From positions 1 to 11,905 of the forward strand of contig JAQBRK010000001.1 of assembly GCA_028286505.1 (NCBI GenBank): DNA of 11,905 bases. Direction: 5' to 3'. This DNA comes from Parcubacteria group bacterium (GTDB taxonomy: Bacteria; Patescibacteriota; Minisyncoccia; Phycocordibacterales; Phycocordibacteraceae). The position numbers and the translations under genes were made by a program. The notes beneath the pieces are model-generated. The model made no database searches. It was not told the DNA's origin and was given only the letters and a program-made list of their open reading frames with translations. Below, piece by piece: positions 5,610-11,905 of this stretch (position 1 is its first letter; each line of letters starts with the position of its first letter).

Positions 5610-7109
5610 CTACCCCATCCCGCCAGTAGAAGGCCGGCGGCGCTTCTCAGCCATGAGCGACTCCATTTCGTTCTCGATGACTTTCTCGGAACGGTCGACC
5701 AGTATCGTGAGACGGTCTAAAATCTTTCCTTCTTCTTCCGTAAGCGCCCGACGACTCTTCACTTGTTCAAGCGCTCCTATTTCCTGCGCGATAGAGTCCT
5801 TGAGCGATTCGAATTCCTTATGCAGCGCTCGGTGTATCGGGTCCGCTCGGTGCAAGATATGACGACGCACGTGGTGCAGCCTGCGCCAGAGATAGAGCAA
5901 GAGAAGAACAAGCGCGAGCAGAAGCAGTAGCGCAAGAAGACCGAGGGCGACGATGTTCAGGGTCAACCAGCCGAAGGAGAGAGCCGGGTTCGTTGGAGTT
6001 ACGGTCGGAATAACGGGAGCAGTCAGGTGATACGTTGCTTCTGCCCGAGTTGCATTACCTGCCTGGTCGTACGCCACGACCGTCAGCTTGTTCTCTCCGG
6101 GAATAAGACCGGTTGCCATATAGGTTCCTTTTTCAAGTGCCGTTTTTTCAACCGTTACCGCACTACCAGCATTAACCGCAACTGTGTAGTACGAAATACC
6201 CGAGAGCGCGTCCGTTGCGACGGCACGCACTTTCGGCTCCGCGCTCGAACCCGCATCTCCCTCCGGGAAGGAAACGGTAAAGGCGTCGGGTACGACACTG
6301 TCGATTCGAACGCGGTAGGTGGTTACGCTACCCCACCCGCTTGCTGCGCGTGCCTGTGCGTGGAAATACCACACGCCATCTTCAAGCGTCACGTCTTTAC
6401 GGGTGATGGGAGGTTCGTACGCGACCGTGGGCGGTGCGGTTGGAAGCTTGTCGTAGCCAATACGGACCGCGGTCGTTCCAGCAGGGTTACGAAGCGCGAA
6501 TGCGACGTTATGCGCACCGTACCAATTATTTGAATTCGGGTGCGTCGAAGAAGTAACAACGATTGAGGTGGAGGGGGCTGGCGGCGTTACCGGTACAGGG
6601 GCCGGAACAACGGCACCTGCCGTAAGTGTGATAGTCGAGCCTGTCGCGCTATCGAGAATGTTGGTTCCCTGACCGTCGTTGGCAAGAACGGATGCGGACG
6701 AGAAATTGAGCGCGGCTGAACCGGCCGAAAGAACCTTGAATTGTACGGTGACGATAGTTCCGTTCGTGCCGGTAAATCCCGGATTATAGACGCCACCCTC
6801 GAGCGTCACGCTTCCATTAGCTATCGTGGGTTCCTGGGTCCAGAACGTTACGATACTGCCCTTGACCACCGAGAGAGCCTGTAACTTATCGGTCGGGTAC
6901 GAAAGCGTCGCCTGTACAGCATTCATCGCTTCGCCCGAGCGCGTGGAAACGTACATTGGCACGCTGAAGGTCTGTCCTACCGTGTACGGGCCGCGAGAAG
7001 GTAGCGTAAGCGTAGCCGCCTGCGCACCAAGCGGTAGAGCCGCAAGCAACGCGAACAGCGCACTACCGAAGAGGAGCGCTTGCGCGTTTGTTCGCATGAA
7101 TGAAGACAT
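5610..7109 (-). CDS. Membrane-anchored cohesin-like surface protein with cytoplasmic coiled coil
   Basis: The protein has 499 aa. A signal peptide occupies about residues 5-31 (ends LGAQA). A cohesin-like beta-sandwich follows (32-163), with typical pieces MNAVQATLSYPTDKLQ, VTLEGGVYNPGFTG, GTIVTVQFKV and SSASVLANDGQGTNIL. After a Pro-rich linker (168-180) come two Ig/FnIII-like segments (about 183-272 and 275-363), a strong transmembrane helix (382-408), and a basic, then Glu/Lys-rich cytoplasmic tail (410-490) predicted to form a coiled coil. In cellulosomes cohesins bind dockerins; a dockerin protein is encoded two genes upstream, so that partner is plausible. The frame allows ATG at 7109 or 7097, both inside the preceding gene (overlap 35-47 nt), with no clear RBS, which suggests translational coupling. 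The long cytoplasmic part is unusual for a pure surface anchor. Confidence 0.8.
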   Translation of the reverse strand: MSSFMRTNAQALLFGSALFALLAALPLGAQAATLTLPSRGPYTVGQTFSVPMYVSTRSGEAMNAVQATLSYPTDKLQALSVVKGSIVTFWTQEPTIANGSVTLEGGVYNPGFTGTNGTIVTVQFKVLSAGSAALNFSSASVLANDGQGTNILDSATGSTITLTAGAVVPAPVPVTPPAPSTSIVVTSSTHPNSNNWYGAHNVAFALRNPAGTTAVRIGYDKLPTAPPTVAYEPPITRKDVTLEDGVWYFHAQARAASGWGSVTTYRVRIDSVVPDAFTVSFPEGDAGSSAEPKVRAVATDALSGISYYTVAVNAGSAVTVEKTALEKGTYMATGLIPGENKLTVVAYDQAGNATRAEATYHLTAPVIPTVTPTNPALSFGWLTLNIVALGLLALLLLLALVLLLLYLWRRLHHVRRHILHRADPIHRALHKEFESLKDSIAQEIGALEQVKSRRALTEEEGKILDRLTILVDRSEKVIENEMESLMAEKRRRPSTGGMG

Positions 7110-8094
7110 AGCCGAGAAGGATGAGGAGAAGTGCCCCTGCTATCAGGATATAAGAGACCCACAGGTTCGCATACCACGGGAGTGGGTACACCGGCGAGAC
7201 GGTTTCTATTCGAGCATTCCCTTTCTTATCGGTGGCGCGCACTATGACCGTGCTCGTGAGTCTTTGATCGGTAAGCACGTACGGACTATCGGCAGTTTTC
7301 CAATCGCTTGCAATAAAAAACGGAAGTCCTGGTGCTCGCTCCGCGACTTCGTAGCTCGCGACACCCGAGCCCTTGTCTTGAGTGGCGAACGAGAGAATCC
7401 AATTACCACCGTAGGTGTCGGGCGAACGGCTTATGAGCGGCGTAAATTCTTCCGGAGCGCTGGTATCCGCAAGTTCGTTAAGCACATTATCCTTCGTGGA
7501 AGATACGCGGAGCGTAAGCGGTGTCGCAATAAGCGGTTCCTCTGCGGCGTCAGGCGTATTGCGATACAGAACCGACGTTTTGGGATTAACCCGTATGACA
7601 ATGGTGCCGGGATGAGCGGCCTGGAGCGTGAGCACCAGAAGTCTTCCCTGTTCTCCGCTAAAGCCGCCCGGAATAATACCTTCGAAGGAGAGCACGTGCG
7701 TTGCTTCATTGTACTGAGGATTACTTATCCAGAAGTTGATGATGGAATCGCCGTCCGACAAATCAACGGGCGTAATCCCCTCCGGCAGCACGAGCTCGAT
7801 GTGTACCGTATTAACGCGCTCCGTCGTGGTGAGGAGCATGCCGACTTTAAAGGGACTGCGCAGGCCCACCACCTGCTCCTGCGGGTCAAAAGTAACGGTT
7901 GCGGCGTGCGCGGACAGCGCAGACCCGAGCAAGAGAATGAGCAGTAACGAACGAAGGCCATGTTTCGAGAGGTCGCGGAAAAAAGCCTCGAGGCAAGGCG
8001 CGGGAGACGCGGCGAAGTAGACGTACTCATGGTACGGCGAATGAGCCGTGTGGGACCCGTAACGCTGCCTGGAGGTTTTTTTACGTAAGCTCAT
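7063..8094 (-). CDS. Membrane-anchored cohesin-like surface protein
   Basis: I chose the ATG at 8094, five bases after the dockerin gene's stop (343 aa). A TTG at 8115 would add seven residues and overlap that gene. An odd 40-residue polar N-terminal stretch precedes the hydrophobic signal segment RSLLLILLLGSALSAHA, so the real start could lie further in. The mature region starts with a cohesin-like domain of about 130 residues (begins ATVTFDPQEQVVG; includes INFWISNPQ, VLSFEGIIPGGFSGEQGRL and TSVLYRNTPDA). An Ig-like segment with DKGSGVASYEV and RATDKKGNARI follows. The chain ends with one transmembrane helix (LWVSYILIAGALLLILLG) and a short basic cytoplasmic tail. It has the same plan as the next gene but without the coiled coil. 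Sequence similarity between the two cohesin-like domains is low but co-linear. Confidence 0.75.
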   Translation of the reverse strand: MSLRKKTSRQRYGSHTAHSPYHEYVYFAASPAPCLEAFFRDLSKHGLRSLLLILLLGSALSAHAATVTFDPQEQVVGLRSPFKVGMLLTTTERVNTVHIELVLPEGITPVDLSDGDSIINFWISNPQYNEATHVLSFEGIIPGGFSGEQGRLLVLTLQAAHPGTIVIRVNPKTSVLYRNTPDAAEEPLIATPLTLRVSSTKDNVLNELADTSAPEEFTPLISRSPDTYGGNWILSFATQDKGSGVASYEVAERAPGLPFFIASDWKTADSPYVLTDQRLTSTVIVRATDKKGNARIETVSPVYPLPWYANLWVSYILIAGALLLILLGYVFIHANKRASAPLR

Positions 8095-8099
8095 ACTTT

Positions 8100-9059
8100 T
8101 TAGCCGGTCCACCAATAAGCAAGTATCGAAAAATCCTGAAGATTCACCGTCTTGTCCTTATTCAGGTCCGCGTCGACACCCTTTCCGGTCAGCGGTCGCT
8201 TATACCAATATGACATGATCGAAAGATCGGTCAGGTTTACTTTTCCGTCGCAGTTAAGGTCTCCGATACGGCACTTCGTGTCAGCGTTCTTGTACACCGT
8301 AACGTCTCCAACCGTAAACCCTACCTGCGGGGACATTTCGCTTATCGCCGTACCTTTAGTTCCGCGCGCGGCGGCGTTGTGCGAACCGTACTCAAGTTGC
8401 AGCGTATCGACCGGAAGCACGAAAAGACCGTCCGAACCCGAGACCAATGTTTTCATAAGTTCCGAGGTTGAGTGAATGAGCACGGTCACGCTCACGGCAG
8501 GTGCCGTCTGACCAAGCACCGTGATGACTTCTCCGCGGCGCACCTGTGATTTATCCACGTCGAGCGTTGGCGGAAGGAATATTCCCGATATGACGGTACC
8601 AACTCCGGCAGTGACGGAAACGGTGAAGCTGTGCGTGATAGAGCGCACGCCACGACTATCGATACTCCAAATACCATAGGTATAGCTGCCGGGTGTAATG
8701 CCCGTTGCCGTGAAATCGAATTTTGCATCGGGCCCGGCAGTGGTTTGGCCCAGGAACGTACCGTCACGCATGAGCGTAACTTTGCTTCCGGGATACGCGA
8801 TTCCTTGGAACGTTACCTGTCCCGTGTCCGTCGGATAGGGCCCAGGCGGGGTTCCCCCGCCACCTCCTCCACCTCCCCCTCCGCCGCCTCCACCACCCGA
8901 TGGAGGGGGCGGTGGCGGTGGCGGTGTGGTCGTTCCGTTTACAAAAACCTGAAGCGTCACCGTATCGCCCCAGAGGGCTTTCGGTACGGCTACAAAAAGG
9001 AAAGCAAGCGCCATCAGAGCGCTTGCACCTGCCGCGATTATTCGTAACCGCGCCGTCAT
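8100..9059 (-). CDS. Secreted protein with C-terminal type I dockerin and Pro/Gly linker
   Basis: The protein has 319 aa. The N-terminal hydrophobic segment (6-30) is a signal peptide or anchor. A low-complexity linker follows: eight prolines (46-53), Ser, then fifteen glycines (55-69). Two Ig-like beta domains come next (about 80-150, with VTFQGIAYPGSKVTLMRDG; 155-250, with RRGEVITVLGQTAPA). The C-terminus is a dockerin with two Ca-binding loops: D267-L-N-C-D271 to D278, and D298-L-N-K-D302 to D309, each followed by a helix (DLSIMSYWYK and DFSILAYWW). That is the type I duplicated EF-hand pattern, which binds cohesin domains in known systems. Two cohesin-like proteins follow in the same operon. 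The start is 4 nt after the preceding stop. There is no C-terminal membrane anchor, so attachment probably depends on the dockerin. Confidence 0.85.
   Translation of the reverse strand: MTARLRIIAAGASALMALAFLFVAVPKALWGDTVTLQVFVNGTTTPPPPPPPPSGGGGGGGGGGGGGGGTPPGPYPTDTGQVTFQGIAYPGSKVTLMRDGTFLGQTTAGPDAKFDFTATGITPGSYTYGIWSIDSRGVRSITHSFTVSVTAGVGTVISGIFLPPTLDVDKSQVRRGEVITVLGQTAPAVSVTVLIHSTSELMKTLVSGSDGLFVLPVDTLQLEYGSHNAAARGTKGTAISEMSPQVGFTVGDVTVYKNADTKCRIGDLNCDGKVNLTDLSIMSYWYKRPLTGKGVDADLNKDKTVNLQDFSILAYWWTG
8853..8924 (-). repeat. Low-complexity Pro8-Ser-Gly15 coding tract
   Basis: Codons for eight prolines, one serine and fifteen glycines lie in a row in the dockerin gene (residues 46-69). At DNA level this is a strand-asymmetric run of CCN and then GGN codons with mixed third bases, so it is not a pure simple repeat. 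It serves as a flexible spacer between the membrane-proximal N-terminus and the Ig-like domains, and it may vary in length between strains. Confidence 0.8.
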
Positions 9060-9063
9060 GCGG

Positions 9064-9978
9064 TTAGTTCGCGTTAAAGGAGATCTTGACGCGGCGCTTC
9101 AAGAAGCGGAGCAGCATGAAGAGGAGTCCGAAAACAACGATGAAGCCGAGACCGTACCATATGGGGAATGCCCAGAAGCTTACGTTCTTGGTCGTAAGCT
9201 CGGTTCCCTCTCCGTCATACACCGTCGCAGACGCCGTGTAGCGACCAAGCAATATGCCCTTCACGTTCCAAGTGAGTTTCAGGTCCTTGATACTGGTCGG
9301 CAGGACGACCTGGCCTTCGATGGGCACCGAGCCGACCTTGGCACCGAACATGTTGCGGATGATTATTTCTCCCTTTGGTTCGAAGTGGACGGTTCCCGTA
9401 TTCTGGAACTTCATCGTGAACGTCTCCGGTCCCTGTTGTATGAATTTGGTAGTAGTGAAATCGAGGATCTGTCCCTTCTGAAGATGATTACCGGGAATGG
9501 CAACGAGAACGAGCATACCCACCTGGGTACCGATCTTGAGTGTCTCGCCCGTAGTAGCCGACGTAGCTTTAAAGAAAACGACACCGAAGTGTCCTCCGGG
9601 TTCTGCATTAGCGGGAGCGACTATCGTGTAAGGAATATCCTTACTTTCACCACGCTGGAAGGTGAAAGGACCTTTTGCATCGATCGTTACCCAATCGCGC
9701 ACGCTCGTAACGCCTTCGGTGCGGCCCACGAATTGAATGGTGTCGGCGCCGGCAAGCGGAATGAAGTCCTGCACGCTCATGTCGACCGAGACGGGAATAT
9801 CGCTCGCGTTCGTGAGATGGATGCTGCCGCGGACGGTATCTCCGGCGTGCATCGTCTCCGATATTTTGACCGGCTGAATGGTCAGTCCTATGGCCGATGC
9901 ATGCGCATGGAACGGCAAACTTACCGCAAAGAGGAGCGGAAGTATGAGGGTGGCGGCCGCCGGCTTAAGAAGTGACAT
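9064..9978 (-). CDS. DUF916-like membrane-anchored surface protein
   Basis: The protein has 304 aa. A signal peptide occupies about residues 1-28 (ends HAHAS). Two beta-sandwich domains follow. The first has IGLTIQPVKISETMHAGD, IHLTNASDIPVSV and the diagnostic-looking PGGHFGVVFF (127-136). The second, about 168-268, has FQNTGTVHFEPKG and LLGRYTASATVYDG. A transmembrane helix (272-292) and a basic tail follow. The layout and the GGH-GVVFF piece resemble the DUF916 family, found in Firmicutes next to WxL cell-surface proteins, where it helps build surface complexes. The assignment is by motif and layout only. It sits 28 nt after the upstream small secreted protein gene and 4 nt before the dockerin gene, within the same transcript. 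Confidence 0.75.
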   Translation of the reverse strand: MSLLKPAAATLILPLLFAVSLPFHAHASAIGLTIQPVKISETMHAGDTVRGSIHLTNASDIPVSVDMSVQDFIPLAGADTIQFVGRTEGVTSVRDWVTIDAKGPFTFQRGESKDIPYTIVAPANAEPGGHFGVVFFKATSATTGETLKIGTQVGMLVLVAIPGNHLQKGQILDFTTTKFIQQGPETFTMKFQNTGTVHFEPKGEIIIRNMFGAKVGSVPIEGQVVLPTSIKDLKLTWNVKGILLGRYTASATVYDGEGTELTTKNVSFWAFPIWYGLGFIVVFGLLFMLLRFLKRRVKISFNAN

Positions 9979-10006
9979 GGCTTAGGTGTAGCCCGTGCAT
10001 CGTACG

Positions 10007-10705
10007 CTAGGTTGCAACACCTGTGAAGGTAAGCGGAGCGGTGTAGGTTCCCGTCGGTTGGGAGGCAGATACATTCAGGTAGTAGATGACCGTATTAAGG
10101 TGCTGTGACGCGCTATAGGAGCCTGTTCCGGCGTTGCCGATGGTGCGCTGAACGGTCGAGGAGGCGATACCCGCGAATTTAGCGGTACCGTCGGCGTCAG
10201 TCGTGCCCCACCAGCTAGTCGACGTGAAGGCGGAACTGTTAGTTGTGGAGGCGGTCATGACGCGGAACGCGAGTACGTTACCCGAGTTCGTGAGACCCGT
10301 ACGAATCACAGCGTTTCCCGGGGAAGATGTTGCTGCGTTCGGTACCCATTCGGTTTGGTCGGTAATCGAATTAACACCTGATTGGAGGTTGTTTCCTGTT
10401 GCTCTGTTGTCGCCCGCAAGCTGTACCGTCCATCCCGAGACGTCGTTCGTGGTTACGGCAAGCGTGGTGGTAGCCCACACGTACGTGCCCGGGGTAAGCG
10501 CCGGAAACTGGTCTCCGGCGTTCGTTACGGCCGTGAAGGAAAAGGAGGTCTGCACGGTTACCGAGAGCGTAACGGCGGCTGCATAGGCCTGTGCGGCGAA
10601 AAGCATCGTAGAGAAGATGAGCAGCGTTGCGATGAGTGCCTGCAAGATTGCAATAGTATCGGAACGATCGTTCGAAAGTGCGAGTACTCCGGCTAGTTTC
10701 TTCAT
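10007..10705 (-). CDS. Secreted beta-rich surface protein (WxL-like), 232 aa
   Basis: A signal peptide with a long charged n-region is followed by a hydrophobic core at about 18-42 (ends AQAYAA). The mature protein is Thr/Ser/Ala-rich and beta-predicted, without cysteines. It is a paralogue of the C-terminal half of the gene just upstream. Shared landmarks, in order: LxPGT, TDxTxW, LxFRxxxAxT, SxWWGTxD, a KFAG or RFAG motif, a YxLNV or YNV strand, and a final GTYTAPLTF or GAYTGDVTY strand. GWTVQL near residue 91, a Trp-Trp motif and the DUF916-like neighbour recall WxL domain proteins, but the match is weak. An extended -10 promoter lies just upstream, so it may be the first or most expressed gene of a five-gene unit. 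No Shine-Dalgarno is visible. Confidence 0.72.
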   Translation of the reverse strand: MKKLAGVLALSNDRSDTIAILQALIATLLIFSTMLFAAQAYAAAVTLSVTVQTSFSFTAVTNAGDQFPALTPGTYVWATTTLAVTTNDVSGWTVQLAGDNRATGNNLQSGVNSITDQTEWVPNAATSSPGNAVIRTGLTNSGNVLAFRVMTASTTNSSAFTSTSWWGTTDADGTAKFAGIASSTVQRTIGNAGTGSYSASQHLNTVIYYLNVSASQPTGTYTAPLTFTGVAT

Positions 10706-10731
10706 AGTAATTTTATGGTTGTGTTACCAAA

Positions 10732-10740
10732 ACTATAGCA
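10732..10740 (-). promoter_or_regulatory. Extended -10 promoter before the 232-aa secreted protein gene
   Basis: On the minus strand the sequence TGCTATAGT combines a TG extension with the -10 hexamer TATAGT (window 10732-10737). Predicted transcription start is near 10725, about 20 nt before the ATG at 10705. No good -35 box is seen, which is acceptable for an extended -10 promoter. It lies in the 84-nt gap, the largest inside the surface-protein cluster. Confidence 0.5.
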
Positions 10741-10789
10741 TGCAGTATCGCGATGATGCGCGGAATCGATGCTTATCCACAGTAAGGAG

Positions 10790-11854
10790 TTACGGATTCG
10801 CGGTCGCGGAATAGGTCACGTCACCCGTGTACGCACCGCTCTTCTGGGTAACTGGAGCGTCGACGTTATACAGGACGCGCGCGAAGGTATCCGTGGACGC
10901 GATAGTTGAACGGTTAATGATGGTTTGTGCCGTTACCGGGAATCCCGCAAAGCGCGCGTTCACGGTCGTATCATCGGTCCCCCACCATGCGCTCGCGTAG
11001 TTGGGAGTGTCGGTACCGGCCGAGCGAATTCGGAATTGGAGCGTCTGAGCCTGCGTTGTTGATGCGGTTGCGGCGCTCGTCGTGGTCGTTGCCGCCGGAG
11101 CCGACCATGCAGTTTTATCCGGGAATGTAACGGTCGTATCCCCCGTTCGTAGCAGCGTCGCAGCGGCGTTCGTGCGTATCACCGTCACGTTGAATCCCGT
11201 TGCGTTGCCGGTATTCGTCGTGAGAATGCTCGTCGTGGCAACGAGCGTACCCGGAGAAAGGTTCGGCAGGGTTTCCGTACCCGAGTCGGTAGTGAACGTA
11301 AGCGAGTTAGAAACCACGCTCGCACAAATGGCTGCCGACCCGAATGCAGGACTCGTGCCATATACGTGCGCGTTATCCGGGCTTCCGGTCGTATTAGCGT
11401 CCGAGGAGCCGACGACAGTAAGCCCCGCGCTACAGGTATTTACTCCGGACGACGCATAACTTATGGTGACCGTTCCTGAACTGATGGAAAGACATACCGG
11501 ATTCGTATAGCTGCTCGTATTGATTCCTACATGCGAGTTAGTCGTGGCTTGAAGCTTGAGAACGGTACCGAAGTTGCCGCTGCAGCTATTGCCGAGCCCT
11601 GTGACGCCGGTACAGCACATGACGTTCGCGTCGTACGCGGGAGTAGTTCCCGATGGAAGCTCGGCATGCGCATTAGAGGTTGCGGACATGCGGTACACCA
11701 CGACTGCGGGGCTCGTGCACGCCGCTGCTGTGGTAACCGAGCAGGTAAGCGCAGCGAACGCGGGTGAAAGTGGAAAAGATATGAACAAAACGCCCGTAAG
11801 AATCAGGCAAGTAAGGAGTTCAACGAACAAAGAGCGGGAAGTGTCTCTTTCCAT
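10790..11854 (-). CDS. Secreted cysteine-containing surface protein with NAHV repeats and WxL-like domain
   Basis: The protein has 354 aa. A signal peptide occupies about residues 8-35 (hydrophobic LTCLILTGVLFISF, ends PAFAA). The N-terminal half (36-180) holds nine cysteines and three spaced repeats. Each has an N-x-H motif, then an aromatic residue, then one or two cysteines: NAHA (61-64) to Y74 to CC (80-81); NSHV (106-109) to Y116 to C121; NAHV (161-164) to F171 to C177. The C-terminal half (185-354) is a paralogue of the next gene's product (LSPGT, TAW, LQFRIRSAGT, SAWWGTDD, RFAG, GAYTGDVTY). Start: ATG at 11854 with AGGGG about 10 nt upstream. This is the first visible gene of the surface cluster, 84 nt ahead of its paralogue. 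Function is unknown; it is probably exported and disulphide-bonded. Confidence 0.72.
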   Translation of the reverse strand: MERDTSRSLFVELLTCLILTGVLFISFPLSPAFAALTCSVTTAAACTSPAVVVYRMSATSNAHAELPSGTTPAYDANVMCCTGVTGLGNSCSGNFGTVLKLQATTNSHVGINTSSYTNPVCLSISSGTVTISYASSGVNTCSAGLTVVGSSDANTTGSPDNAHVYGTSPAFGSAAICASVVSNSLTFTTDSGTETLPNLSPGTLVATTSILTTNTGNATGFNVTVIRTNAAATLLRTGDTTVTFPDKTAWSAPAATTTTSAATASTTQAQTLQFRIRSAGTDTPNYASAWWGTDDTTVNARFAGFPVTAQTIINRSTIASTDTFARVLYNVDAPVTQKSGAYTGDVTYSATANP

Positions 11855-11905
11855 ACTAGGTAGCCCCTGCAGTTTATCACTCGTCTTTCGTTTGAGATTA
11901 TTTAA

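Noticed and set aside
6826..7947. 373-aa + strand ORF antisense to the two cohesin-like genes
   Set aside because: It spans the overlap of two well-supported minus-strand exported proteins. Its translation is Arg/Cys-rich without a domain, as expected from an antisense frame of biased coding DNA.
9058..9975. 305-aa + strand ORF exactly antisense to the DUF916-like gene
   Set aside because: The minus-strand protein has a signal peptide, recognisable motifs and a membrane anchor; the + strand frame has none and is a codon-bias shadow.
1..11905. CRISPR arrays, tRNA or rRNA genes
   Set aside because: No regularly spaced direct repeats, no cloverleaf with a T-arm motif and no rRNA-like sequence was seen on either strand.

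Overview
The window looks like a chromosome segment from a Patescibacteria (Candidate Phyla Radiation) bacterium, probably of the Parcubacteria/Paceibacteria side. This is inferred from small compact genes, short spacers, divergent housekeeping proteins, and a run of small secreted proteins with cohesin, dockerin and Ig-like folds, a style common in that group. No rRNA or tRNA is present to confirm it. All 13 genes called here end in TAA or TAG, none in TGA.

Left part (1-2760, + strand): the 3' two-thirds of ftsZ with its C-terminal peptide; a 187-nt structured palindromic element starting directly after the ftsZ stop; an orphan 127-aa gene with its own strong promoter, ribosome binding site and terminator; and a thioredoxin-reductase-family flavoprotein gene with its own terminator.

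Middle part (2763-5540, all genes on - strand): an MGMT-like alkyl-transferase-domain gene coupled to a stand-alone cyanophycin-synthetase-like ATP-grasp ligase gene; about 450 nt of non-coding DNA carrying two more copies of the structured element in opposite orientation, sharing one end; an acidic 46-aa small ORF with a strong terminator; and a 177-aa gene of unknown function.

Right part (5610-11854, - strand): six consecutive exported-protein genes, probably one or two transcripts. In transcription order they are two paralogous secreted beta-rich proteins, a membrane-anchored protein resembling the DUF916 family, a secreted protein ending in a type I dockerin, and two membrane-anchored proteins with cohesin-like domains. 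Together they look like a self-contained surface-assembly locus: the dockerin protein has no anchor of its own and may be held at the cell surface by the two anchored cohesin-like proteins.

The most unusual item is the about 190-nt element present three times (1011-1197 +, 3674-3865 +, 3843-4033 -). The short boxes and the apical loop are conserved, while four helices differ in sequence between copies yet stay complementary. That pattern of compensatory change points to selection on a folded RNA (or folded single-stranded DNA). I do not recognise it as any known family.
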